Source: Acetivibrio mesophilus (lineage in GTDB: Bacteria; Bacillota; Clostridia; Acetivibrionales; Acetivibrionaceae). Taken from it: DNA of 64,000 nucleotides. Position numbers and translations under genes: made by a program. The notes beneath the pieces are model-generated. The model saw only the letters and a program-made list of their open reading frames with translations, was not told where the DNA came from and did no database searches. How positions within the stretch are numbered: position 1 is the stretch's first letter; each line of letters starts with the position of its first letter. The DNA is taken from the NCBI RefSeq assembly GCF_004102745.1, contig NZ_RLII01000001.1, forward strand, positions 248,001 to 312,000, in the 5' to 3' direction. Shown here piece after piece: positions 53,842 to 63,400 of the stretch.

Positions 53842-53944
53842 TAAGAGTGTTTTGATGACTTAACATAGATGAGCAACTTAAATACTAAATGATAGAAGTC
53901 GTTAGGTTGGTGGATTGGATAATAGGGAAAGAGGAGGCATTCTA

Positions 53945-54550
53945 ATGGAGTTCAACGAAAAATTGCAAAAACTCAGGATAAGTCGTAATATGACGCAGGA
54001 AGAATTGGCAGAGCAGCTTTATGTTTCTCGTGCAGCAATTTCCAAGTGGGAATCCGGAAGAGGCTATCCTAATATTGATTCACTAAAGGCGATTTCAAAG
54101 CATTTTAATGTAACAATTGATGAGTTGATATGTGGCGAAGAGATGGTTTCTCTTGCGGAAGAAGATATTAAGGAAACGAATAAAAGGCATACGGAGCTTA
54201 TCTGTGGAGTTTTAGATTGCCTAATGGTGCTGCTATTCTTTATTCCTGTTTTCGGACAGCAGGAAGCAAATGAGATTATATCGGTTAGTCTTATGTCATT
54301 AACGAATATCAGTAAATGGCTTAAGGTTTCGTTTGTCATAGTGGTGTCAATTACGGTATTAAATGGTTTTTCTGCAATCATAATCAGCAACTTTGATAAA
54401 CCGGTCTGGAGCAGACACAGATTGGCTAGTGGAGTGATTTTGCTAATTATTGGAAATAGTCTATTCGTGTTGGCAAGGCAACCATATGCAGGAGTTCTTT
54501 ATCTGAGTATATTGATAATTAAAGGATTTTTGCTGGTTAAAAGCAAATGA
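53945..54550 (+). CDS. XRE-family regulator with membrane domain
   Basis: 201 residues from the ATG at 53945 (GAGGAGG upstream; the in-frame codon at 53915 is less likely). Residues 5-62 form a Cro/C1 helix-turn-helix (LRISRNMTQEELAEQLYVSR, AAISKWESGRGYPNIDSLKA). The C-terminal 110 residues contain about four hydrophobic helices, so the protein is membrane-tethered, a common clostridial layout. The target is unknown; it may control the PAP2 gene downstream. Confidence 0.88.
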   Translation: MEFNEKLQKLRISRNMTQEELAEQLYVSRAAISKWESGRGYPNIDSLKAISKHFNVTIDELICGEEMVSLAEEDIKETNKRHTELICGVLDCLMVLLFFIPVFGQQEANEIISVSLMSLTNISKWLKVSFVIVVSITVLNGFSAIIISNFDKPVWSRHRLASGVILLIIGNSLFVLARQPYAGVLYLSILIIKGFLLVKSK

Positions 54551-54657
54551 TACGAACCGTATCACCCTTGTTATAGGCCGTTTCTTGAGGTATCATTCAC
54601 ATGTTTTTAGAATAAAAGATGCTTGCAGGCAACTTTAATTCTGAAAGGATGATTCTC

Positions 54658-55359
54658 ATGAAAAACAAAACTAAATTTCAAGTTGCAGGGGTGACGGGAT
54701 TATTATCCATACTGCTGGTAATCCTTATCCGAGCTGTAGATGTTGCATCTATCGGCCCTGAAGGTACTGATATAGGGCTATCTCATATTAATAAAGCAAT
54801 TTTTGAGTTTTTTGAAGTAGACATGCTATGGTATAACATTACTGATTGGCTTGGTGTTGTTGCAATTCTTATGGCATTTCTATTTGCATTTATTGGTTTT
54901 GGGCAAATGATAAATAGAAGAAGTCTGCTGAAAGTGGATAGAAGTATTCTTGCCCTTGGCGTACTATACATTATTGTTATAGGGCTGTATATATTATTTG
55001 AAATTGCGATTGTAAATTACAGGCCTATCATTATGCCGGGCTGTGAGCATCCGGAGGCCTCTTTCCCATCATCTCATACAATGATGGTATGTGTTATTAT
55101 GGGAAGTGCAATGATGCTTTTGAAACGATATATTAATAATCGTCCATTGAGACTTATCTTGCAGGTGCTGTGTATAGTGCTTATTCTGGTTACCGTTTTT
55201 GGAAGGCTGATTTCAGGTGTTCATTGGTTTACTGATATTATTGGCGGAGTTCTGATAAGCGTGAGTTTGCTTTCGTTGTATGCAGGTGTTTTGGAAGCGG
55301 TTATAGAAAAAGAGGTGGGACATGGAGCAAAAACTGCAAAGGGGATGAAGGCCGAATAA
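54658..55359 (+). CDS. PAP2-family membrane phosphatase
   Basis: 233 residues from the ATG at 54658 (GAAAGGA upstream). Five to six membrane helices surround the PAP2 motifs: PEASFPSSHTMMV (signature 2) and FGRLISGVHWFTDIIGG (signature 3); signature 1 is degenerate. Family members dephosphorylate lipid phosphates such as undecaprenyl pyrophosphate, which recycles the wall carrier and can give bacitracin tolerance. The specific substrate is not readable from sequence. Confidence 0.88.
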   Translation: MKNKTKFQVAGVTGLLSILLVILIRAVDVASIGPEGTDIGLSHINKAIFEFFEVDMLWYNITDWLGVVAILMAFLFAFIGFGQMINRRSLLKVDRSILALGVLYIIVIGLYILFEIAIVNYRPIIMPGCEHPEASFPSSHTMMVCVIMGSAMMLLKRYINNRPLRLILQVLCIVLILVTVFGRLISGVHWFTDIIGGVLISVSLLSLYAGVLEAVIEKEVGHGAKTAKGMKAE

Positions 55360-55458
55360 GAAAGAGTAATATGACAAATCGTTATTCTGAATGACAGGAA
55401 ATCATAAAGCACTCTTGATAGAATTAAAGTATCGGTGAGTGAGAAAGGAATGATGCAG

Positions 55459-56352
55459 ATGGAATGGATAACAACGATAAAGGAAGCTATCAGGTATATG
55501 GAAGATGAACTGCTTACTATCAAGGGCCCTGAAGAGGTAGCAGAGCATGTCCATATATCGCCCATGTACCTTCAGCGCGGGTTTCAAATCATGACAGGTT
55601 ACTCCATTGGAGAATACATCAGGAACCGTCGTCTATATTTAGCGGCAACGGAGCTGGTCCACACAGACCATAAGGTGATTGATATCGCACTTAAGTATGG
55701 CTATGAAACACCGGAGAGCTTTACAAAAGCATTTACCCGTTTCCATGATGCATCACCTTCTGAAGTTCGCAAAGACAGAACTTTAGTTAAAACCTTTCTT
55801 CCGCTGAGAATTAGTATTGTAATTCAAGGAGGGAGCAGTATGGACTACACAGTTGATAAAATGGCGGCATTTAAGGTTATTGGCTTTTCAAGGGAGTTTT
55901 CGGTTGATACATGCTACTTGGAGATACCTAAGTACTGGGATGAGGTGTTCAAAAAGTACGTATCAAACCTGCTTGCAGGAAATGCTCCGGCAAATGAGAT
56001 TGAGCAGGCTGTATTTGATAACAGAATCGGAGAATTCGGAGTGTGCATTGACGATGTTGGCGAAAGTGGAAAATTCTGCTATATGATTGCCGGAAGGTAC
56101 ATGGGAGGAGTTGTTCCAGTGGGTATGAAGGTCTTCGAGATTCCTGAAACCACATGGGCGAAGTTTAAATGTGTTGGAGCCATGCCTGAAGCTATGCAGA
56201 CTGTAAACACTCAGATTTGGAAAGAGTGGCTTCCGGGAAACATTGAGTATGAGCTTGCCGGAAAGTTCAACATTGAGTGGTATTCTTCAGTAGGTAATAC
56301 GAAGGATTCGGACTATCAGAGTGCAATCTGGATTCCGGTGAAGAGAAAATAA
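55459..56352 (+). CDS. AraC-family regulator with GyrI-like effector domain
   Basis: 297 residues from the ATG at 55459 (AAAGGA ten bases upstream; the alternative codons at 55435, 55450 and 55453 fit less well). Residues 5-105 carry the double helix-turn-helix (EVAEHVHISPMYLQRGFQIM, IGEYIRNRRLYLAATELV, GYETPESFTKAFTRFHDASP). Residues of about 130-297 form the GyrI/Rob-type effector domain (YTVDKMAAFKVIGFSREFSV, WIPVKRK). The group responds to drugs or small molecules. It ends 14 bp before a repeat-family hairpin. Confidence 0.9.
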   Translation: MEWITTIKEAIRYMEDELLTIKGPEEVAEHVHISPMYLQRGFQIMTGYSIGEYIRNRRLYLAATELVHTDHKVIDIALKYGYETPESFTKAFTRFHDASPSEVRKDRTLVKTFLPLRISIVIQGGSSMDYTVDKMAAFKVIGFSREFSVDTCYLEIPKYWDEVFKKYVSNLLAGNAPANEIEQAVFDNRIGEFGVCIDDVGESGKFCYMIAGRYMGGVVPVGMKVFEIPETTWAKFKCVGAMPEAMQTVNTQIWKEWLPGNIEYELAGKFNIEWYSSVGNTKDSDYQSAIWIPVKRK

Positions 56353-56366
56353 AAAATGATTTCAAT

Positions 56367-56418
56367 TAAAAAGACTCCCCATCGTTGGATGAATTTCCAG
56401 TGGTGGGGAGCTTTTGTT
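56367..56418 (+). terminator. Hairpin terminator, repeat family copy 2
   Basis: CTCCCCA (56374-56380 region) pairs with TGGGGAG (56404-56410), and the inner GTTGGA pairs with TTCCAGT; CTTTTGTT follows. The sequence around the loop, GTTGGATGAATTTCC, matches the hairpin at 26826-26875. Confidence 0.75.
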
Positions 56419-56854
56419 AAAAGGATGTAAAAGAATAGATATGAAAGAAAAGAATCAAATAGAAAACATGAAAATTTTGCAGAATAATTTGAATGGCTGA
56501 TATTGTAGAGCATAGTTATGAGAAGTTTTACTACATTAGACCTGCAATATGAACAATAGATTCTACGGGTTCGAAGGCAAAGCGTAATATTGCAAAGGCA
56601 TACACAAATACTGACAATTGAAGAGGACGATACTATCAACACGGGAGTCAATATGGAATTCCCCCGTTATGAAATTAGAAAAATAGCTTATGAAGTTTTG
56701 GAAAACTTTGACAATGCTCTGGTTTTAGGGAAGATAACCCATTGAGTCTTGCTATTATTGGTGTTTATGAAGCACAAGGCATTAGGAACTGTGCACTCAC
56801 TAATAAGTAAATACGAAAGGACTATATAAATAATAAAACAGTATACTTGTTGTA
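56419..56854 (+). other. Interval with unassigned gene scraps
   Basis: No intact gene. One ATG frame from 56653 reads MEFPRYEIRKIAYEVLENFD and stops soon after; a shifted frame continues with NPLSLAIIGVYEAQGIRNCA to 56810. Together they look like one frameshifted small protein that I cannot name. Confidence 0.4.
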
Positions 56855-56884
56855 TTGTATTATGGTAAATAAAAGTAGTATAAT
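56855..56884 (+). promoter_or_regulatory. Promoter of the right-edge helicase module
   Basis: TATAAT (56879-56884) with a weak -35 TTGTAT (56855-56860) at 18 bp. Transcription would begin near 56891, so the first in-frame ATG (56890) cannot be the normal start. Confidence 0.5.
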
Positions 56885-56970
56885 AGATAATGAATGGAAA
56901 GCTGCACTTACATGCTAGAATGTTCTGCGAGTTGGATACAAAGACATTAGGTGTAAAGGGGCTGTTAAAA

Positions 56971-59900
56971 GTGAATTGGGAGTGTTGCAGTGTTTATGAA
57001 TCATTAGAAAGAATAGAAAAACGCATGTGTTTACAAATGAGTTTAAACAAAAGAATCTATTTATGTTTAGAAGAGGCATTTAAATGGCTTAATATGAGTG
57101 CTGAAACGTATTCAAAGATACATGCTGAATACATAACTCTTTTGAGTAATCAAAATGCTAGTAAAGTTACAAAAACATATCCTTTAGCAACTACAATGTT
57201 GTTAATATATACAGCTGTATATAGGTACAATGATGATGATAGCAATGGTTTTTGGCCTGAGTTTTTTGGAGGCGAAAAAAACTATAATTATCAAAGAGAT
57301 GTTAATCCTGTTATGAATGCTTTGAAAATTGTAAAAGAGCGATATGATATAGATACGAATAAACGACAATATATGCAAAAGTCAAATCTATCAGAGATAT
57401 TCTCTCAAATCTATCTTCCGGAAGTATCTTTAAAAAGAATATTTTCAGCATTATATAGTTTTTGCTTTAGAGGATATAGAGGCAACGATCTTTATAATGT
57501 TACCGAATTTTTAGAATTTAATGAGTATAGATTAGATAAACCAGGATGTTTCTTTATCAAAGAAGATGATATTATTGAGGATTCTTATGATAAGATTGTT
57601 GAGTTAATGAAGTCGGGATTAGATAATGCTGGAGAGCCTGATTCGCAAATTGAATTGCCAAATCGCTTTTTTGATACGTTTAGAGAGTGGTATCAAAATG
57701 ATAAAAAGCAAATTGATAATAAAAAAGAAGAGTTTTATATTGGCAGTCCCAAAGTTAAGATAGATATGGCAAATGATAAAATTATGTTAAAACTGCCTAA
57801 GCAAAAAAGCAGAACTTATATTGATGAAAATTGCGGCTGGAAAGTAATAATTAATGGTGATAGTAGGTATATTCCAGCCAGAATTATAAGACAAAGCGGT
57901 GGAACCTATTTAATTTTAGACGAGGATATGGAATTAATTGAATTTAGGAAAATTGAGGTAGAATATATATTTAATGATAAAGTCTCGGGAAAGTGGACAT
58001 TTTTGAATGAAAAAGATTATGTTTTATTTGATAAAAACAACTTGTTACTTCAAAGAGATACAGTTAAAAGGGATGGATGTATTGTTGCTTTAAAGAAAAA
58101 CATAATATTTCCTTATGAAGAAAATATTATTGAAAAATTCGAGATTTCTGACTGGAAAGAGTATTTATTTTATGAGGTATCATTGGAAGATTATCCAAAC
58201 AGCAAAATGTATTTGGACACCCAAGCAATAATTGATATTGAGGACAGACCTGTCATTCAAAGAAAGGCGTATAAACTTCTTTTTGAAGAAAAAGGTAATT
58301 TTCTTGCAGAGGAAAGCTTAAATGTTTATGAGAGTTTTGGAGTTATCCAGTTTAGAGCCCCTTATATACAGGAAAAATACTTTGAAATAAGGTTAAGCGA
58401 TTTAGGTTGCAAAAGACAGTACGAAATTAAGACCAACTTAGAAAAGTTAAATGATAATACATTGAGTTTAAATCTTGATCATTTGTTGAAAAAAGGTATA
58501 TATAATTTATCTATTAAATATAAAGACAAAAGTATATATCGAGAAGTATTTCTTACATATAAAGATTTAAACATAACTAACGAGTATAAAATGTCGTATT
58601 CACAAAAAGACAATATGCATAGACGTATTTTGATATCAAAAAATAATGAAATTGAGATTAGTGCTAATCATTATGAGACAAAACTTTATGAAGATTGTGA
58701 TAAATATATAATTGAACCAACTGGTACAGCTGTAGCAAGATTTATTTTTAAACTGTTCAATTGGGAAGTACATATTAACAAAATAGTAAAGCCCATTAGA
58801 ATTGAAATAACGGGTTTAGAGGAAGTAATTAATCAAAAAAGTGATGGTAAATTAATAGATATAACTAAGACCGTATTTTGCAGTAAGGATATAAGAATTC
58901 AAATCTCAAATTTTGATTATCGCTATGAATATTTAGCTTATCAATTGTGTGTTGTCAACATTAATGATGACAATTCTTTTACTGATACTCGAAAAGTTAA
59001 ATTTGGTGATGAGTATACATGGCGGCTAAAATCATATGTTGATAGGTTAATAAATTTTGATAATATGTTGATAGTTTTAAATATTAGTAATTCCACGGAC
59101 GAAATATTGTACAGTCAGAAGTTAATAAAGGTAACTCAGAAAATTGATATGTTAGGTTTTAAAAAAACAGAAAATGAAAATCATATGTTATTATGCTGGA
59201 AAGAATCCCAAAGAAACACAAATAGAATTATTAGACTTTATAATTATACTGTACCATCGGATAAGCCGCTTGAATTTGATTTGGAAGATGATAGTACTGA
59301 GATCAACATAGATCTGAGAAAGTGTAAATTTGGCGCCTATGTTCCAATTGTAGATTATAAAAGAGAAGTATCTTTCTTTGATAATGCCATTACAGAAAAG
59401 AAGTTTTTTGATATTAGTCAAATTAATAATAGTATTATCAATAAATTAGGGCCTAAAGGCAGCAAACAAGAGCATATATTCTGTAGAATAATATGGTGTG
59501 TACTTAAGGAAAAAGATGATGAAATAATAGAATTGACAAAAAGAATTGATTTTAAAACAATTTGCTTATACGAATTATTTTGTGCTATGCTGCAAATAAA
59601 ATATTTTATTGATTTAGAGAAAAGAGAAAATATTGACAAGTTGATATGCATTAATAAAGAAATAATAAAAGGCCTTTTACAATTCCATAATTTAAATCAA
59701 ATTATAGAAGAGATATGTTCTTATAAGGAAGAATTTAACACGGAAGACATCTCATATTTGATTACTTTATTTTTGTCAATTAGAAGAGCAAAATCTCTTT
59801 CTGATAATGTAATTGAATTATTGTCTGAAGTTGATCTGATTAATGCATTGTGTCTAGTAGAAAATGGAAGAGGGGAATTGCCCAATAACTTAATAACAGC

Positions 59901-60423
59901 ATGTAAAGCCAGCTTTGACAGTGAGTTATTAGGCATGGCTAGGGACTTTAAATCCATATATAGCATTATAGAAACAGAAGTTAATATTATCAAAAACTTT
60001 TGGGAGTGGCTAACAGAGCATAAAAACAATTATTTGCTTAAACGTAATTATACAAAAGCAAGAATGTTTAGAATTTATGAATATGAAAGTGAGATATCTT
60101 CATATAAGGTTCTTGGCCATACTATAGATGATTTAGTGGATAGTATTATTGATGAGAATAGTTTTATTTATCCTAAAGTACCGGAGACTTGGTCCGATAC
60201 CATGAATATCAATCAAGAGATATTTAGGGAGTTTAGTTATCTTATGCAAAAAGAAATATCTTACAGTTATAAAGAAGTAATTAAAGCAGCATTTCTCGTG
60301 GTAAGTCAGCTCAATACAATTTCAGATAGTAAATATTTTGAATTAATGATAAAGTGCTATTTTGGCAAAAGAAGGGATATGTTTAATAGATACAGGGCAT
60401 ATTTTAAACTAATTTTTATATGA
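56971..60423 (+). CDS. Large protein of unknown function paired with a helicase (DruH-like candidate)
   Basis: 1150 residues from a GTG at 56971 with AAAGGGG nine bases upstream; the first in-frame ATG (56890) sits at the predicted transcription start. No catalytic motif is recognised. The N-terminal 200 residues are helical and contain an aromatic patch (TMLLIYTAVYRYNDDDSNGF, then WPEFFGGEKNYNYQRD). The middle (about 270-800) is beta-rich and looks like repeated Ig-like sheets; the C-terminal 350 residues are helical. AT content is higher than in neighbouring genes. A DUF1998-like helicase follows after 13 bp. Type III Druantia has this order (DruH, DruE). Similarity of sequence to DruH is unverified. 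Confidence 0.7.
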   Translation: MNWECCSVYESLERIEKRMCLQMSLNKRIYLCLEEAFKWLNMSAETYSKIHAEYITLLSNQNASKVTKTYPLATTMLLIYTAVYRYNDDDSNGFWPEFFGGEKNYNYQRDVNPVMNALKIVKERYDIDTNKRQYMQKSNLSEIFSQIYLPEVSLKRIFSALYSFCFRGYRGNDLYNVTEFLEFNEYRLDKPGCFFIKEDDIIEDSYDKIVELMKSGLDNAGEPDSQIELPNRFFDTFREWYQNDKKQIDNKKEEFYIGSPKVKIDMANDKIMLKLPKQKSRTYIDENCGWKVIINGDSRYIPARIIRQSGGTYLILDEDMELIEFRKIEVEYIFNDKVSGKWTFLNEKDYVLFDKNNLLLQRDTVKRDGCIVALKKNIIFPYEENIIEKFEISDWKEYLFYEVSLEDYPNSKMYLDTQAIIDIEDRPVIQRKAYKLLFEEKGNFLAEESLNVYESFGVIQFRAPYIQEKYFEIRLSDLGCKRQYEIKTNLEKLNDNTLSLNLDHLLKKGIYNLSIKYKDKSIYREVFLTYKDLNITNEYKMSYSQKDNMHRRILISKNNEIEISANHYETKLYEDCDKYIIEPTGTAVARFIFKLFNWEVHINKIVKPIRIEITGLEEVINQKSDGKLIDITKTVFCSKDIRIQISNFDYRYEYLAYQLCVVNINDDNSFTDTRKVKFGDEYTWRLKSYVDRLINFDNMLIVLNISNSTDEILYSQKLIKVTQKIDMLGFKKTENENHMLLCWKESQRNTNRIIRLYNYTVPSDKPLEFDLEDDSTEINIDLRKCKFGAYVPIVDYKREVSFFDNAITEKKFFDISQINNSIINKLGPKGSKQEHIFCRIIWCVLKEKDDEIIELTKRIDFKTICLYELFCAMLQIKYFIDLEKRENIDKLICINKEIIKGLLQFHNLNQIIEEICSYKEEFNTEDISYLITLFLSIRRAKSLSDNVIELLSEVDLINALCLVENGRGELPNNLITACKASFDSELLGMARDFKSIYSIIETEVNIIKNFWEWLTEHKNNYLLKRNYTKARMFRIYEYESEISSYKVLGHTIDDLVDSIIDENSFIYPKVPETWSDTMNINQEIFREFSYLMQKEISYSYKEVIKAAFLVVSQLNTISDSKYFELMIKCYFGKRRDMFNRYRAYFKLIFI

Positions 60424-60436
60424 AGGAGGAGTCAGT

Positions 60437-63400
60437 GTGGGTATTAATCCGGTAGAAACAACAAATAACATCAGGGAAGAATACACTAAATATTTAAAAT
60501 CAATGTTCCTCTTTAAAGATAAGGAGCTTAGAGAAGTAGCAGACAAGGCAATTGAGCAAAACAAGAAAGATTTAGTGAAAGGCCCTTATTTAGAATCGAC
60601 TGCAAGATATAAAACTGGTTCTACTTTACAAGAACTTATTAATAATGGAGTCTTGCACAGGGACTTTAAAAACTTGGCGTCAGCCATTGGTGGATATTCA
60701 CTTCATTTACATCAGGAAGAAGCAATAAAAAAAGCTGTTGTTGATAATAAAAATTTGATTGTTGCTACTGGTACTGGAAGCGGAAAAACAGAGTGTTTCT
60801 TAATCCCGATATTAAATTATTTAGTAGAGCAGAGGAGTAAAGGGGAATTAACACCCGGTGTTAGAGCACTCATACTTTATCCGATGAACGCATTAGCAAA
60901 TGATCAGCTGAAACGTTTAAGAAGCCTCCTCAAAGATTATCCCGATATAACTTTTGGAAGATATATCGGAGAAACAGAAGAAGAAAGGGATAAGGCAAGG
61001 GATAAATTCAGAGAAATGAATCCTAATCAAGAAATATTGAAAAATGAAATATTGTCAAGGAAAGAAATGCGTGAAAAACCTCCGCATATTCTTTTAACTA
61101 ATTATGCTATGCTTGAGTATTTGTTACTTAGACCTGAGGACAACGTGTTCTTTGACGGAGTATACAAAAATCACTGGAAGTATATTGTTCTAGATGAAGC
61201 ACATGTATACTCGGGGGCTTTGGGTAGCGAAATTTCATATCTTATTGCACGACTAAAAGATAGGGTTGTTGATGGAAAACATGGTCAACTAAAATTTATT
61301 GCAACGAGTGCTACATTAGGAGGGGGAAAAGAAGAAATAAAAGAAGTGGTTAAATATGCTAAAGACTTGTTTGATGAAGATTTTACAGAAGATTGTTTGA
61401 TTACTTCGGAAAGGGAAAAAACGCCAACAGTAAGTGAAGAAAACAAGCTGGTTAGACCAAATTTAGAATGGTATCAAGAATTCTTAAAGCTATCAAATGA
61501 GTATTCAGGAATACAATTTGCAGAAGAAGTAAGTAAGAGGAGAGTGTATCCTAAAAGTGTTATAAAAGATAATACTGAAGAAGTAATTTTTGATTTTCTG
61601 ATGCAGGATTATTACGTTTATATGTTAAAAGTTACAATAGAAAGCGAAACTTTACTTATAAAGGAGGTTGTTCAAAGAGTTTTTGGACGGTGTAACGAGG
61701 TAGAGGTTAAATCTTTTCTTGCAATGGTGGAGTTGGCTTCAAAAGCGAAGAAAGAAGATAATTCAGAGGTATTGTTACCAGCAAGGTACCATACATTTGC
61801 TAAGGCTATAGAAGGGACTTTTGTTAGATTTTATCCAGAGAAAAAGGTGTTTCTTAATCGAAAGGAAACAGAAGTTATAGGAGAAGAAAAAGTAAAAGTA
61901 TTTGAGTTGGCAAACTGTATTAAATGTGGGCAAGAATATATTATTGGTAAATTAGAAGATGGGTATATAAACCAATCTTCGGGTTTTTCAAATGGGTCTA
62001 TAGAGCCACTTGAATATTTTATGTTTACTGATTCATATGAGGCTGTAGAGATTGATGAAGATTCCGTAATTGATGAAGAAAACACTGAAAAAGATCCCGA
62101 GATTTACAATACGGAGGAATATTTGCTTTGCATAAAATGTGGAAGAGCTCAGGCTGATAATAGTAGAGCTGATAAATCATGTTGTAAAGACTCAAAGCGC
62201 ATAAAAGTATATAAAGTTCACCATAAAGGAGCAATTAATACTTGTCAGAGCTGTGGTAGTTATGGAAGAGCAATAGTAAAAAGGCTTATTAATGCTGATG
62301 CTCCTACTACAGAAATGTTGGGAAGAACACTATATCAAAATATACCTATTGAAGAAAAGGAAAAGAAAATAGAAAATAGAAGTGAAGAGAAAGCAGACAG
62401 TCTATTCTGTAATATTGATTTATTTAATGTAAAAAAAGAAAAAGTTATAGATGAAATTAATAATCGTAAATTACTGGCTTTTTCGGATAGCAGAAAAGAA
62501 GCAGCTTATTTTGCGACTTATATGGATATTAGATATAATCACTATCTATGGAGAAAAATCATTTATGATGCAATAATTGGACTACGAGATGCAAATGTAA
62601 ATTTCGGAAGATTGCATACTAGAATATGCAAAGATATTGAATCGCAAAAAAATTTACTTATTGATATGACAGATGACTATATTGAACAAACTGTAGCTGC
62701 ATATATAATGTATGAGCTTATGTCTTTTGAAAAAGATATAGGTTTAGAAGGTGTAGGGATGATTTCCTTTGAATTGGATAAGCCATTTTGGTGGCCTGAA
62801 AAAATATCTCTTTGTGGTCTTAACAGTAATGAAGTTTGGAATATTGTTAAACAGATTTTTCATGGATTAAGAACTTATAGAGCTTTAGATTTTCCAGAGG
62901 ATTTAAGGGATAATCATGCTATTTTTGGACAAAGGACGAAGCGAATGTTTTTTAGATTTGCTGAAGCTAATGCTTCATCTGGGATCATGAGTATTAAGCC
63001 AAAAGAAGGCTATAATAATATGAGAGTTGATTATTTAACTAAAATTTTTATCAGGCGTGGATGTAATATTCAAGAAGCTAAAGAAAATGCAAATATCTTT
63101 TTAGAGAAGATATTCAATGATGACAATTTTACGAACAGCATGGTAAATTCAGGAATATACAAATCTTTTTATTTTCCTAAGGAGGGAAATGTCTATCAAT
63201 TAAGTCATGATAAATGGATTTTCAAGAGAGAGCAAAAAATTTACAGGTGTAATAAATGTGGTAAAAAGGCATCAGTTAATATAAGTGGTGTATGTCCTTC
63301 CTACCGTTGCGACGGTAATTTAAGTGATTTTAATCCAGAGCATTCAAGGCATAATTACTATACAGAAATATATAACAATATTAAAAGGATACCAATGAGA

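Noticed and set aside
56890-56970. Upstream ATG start (27 extra residues) for the large unknown protein.
   Set aside because: It is five bases after the TATAAT box and has no ribosome binding site; the GTG at 56971 has AAAGGGG.
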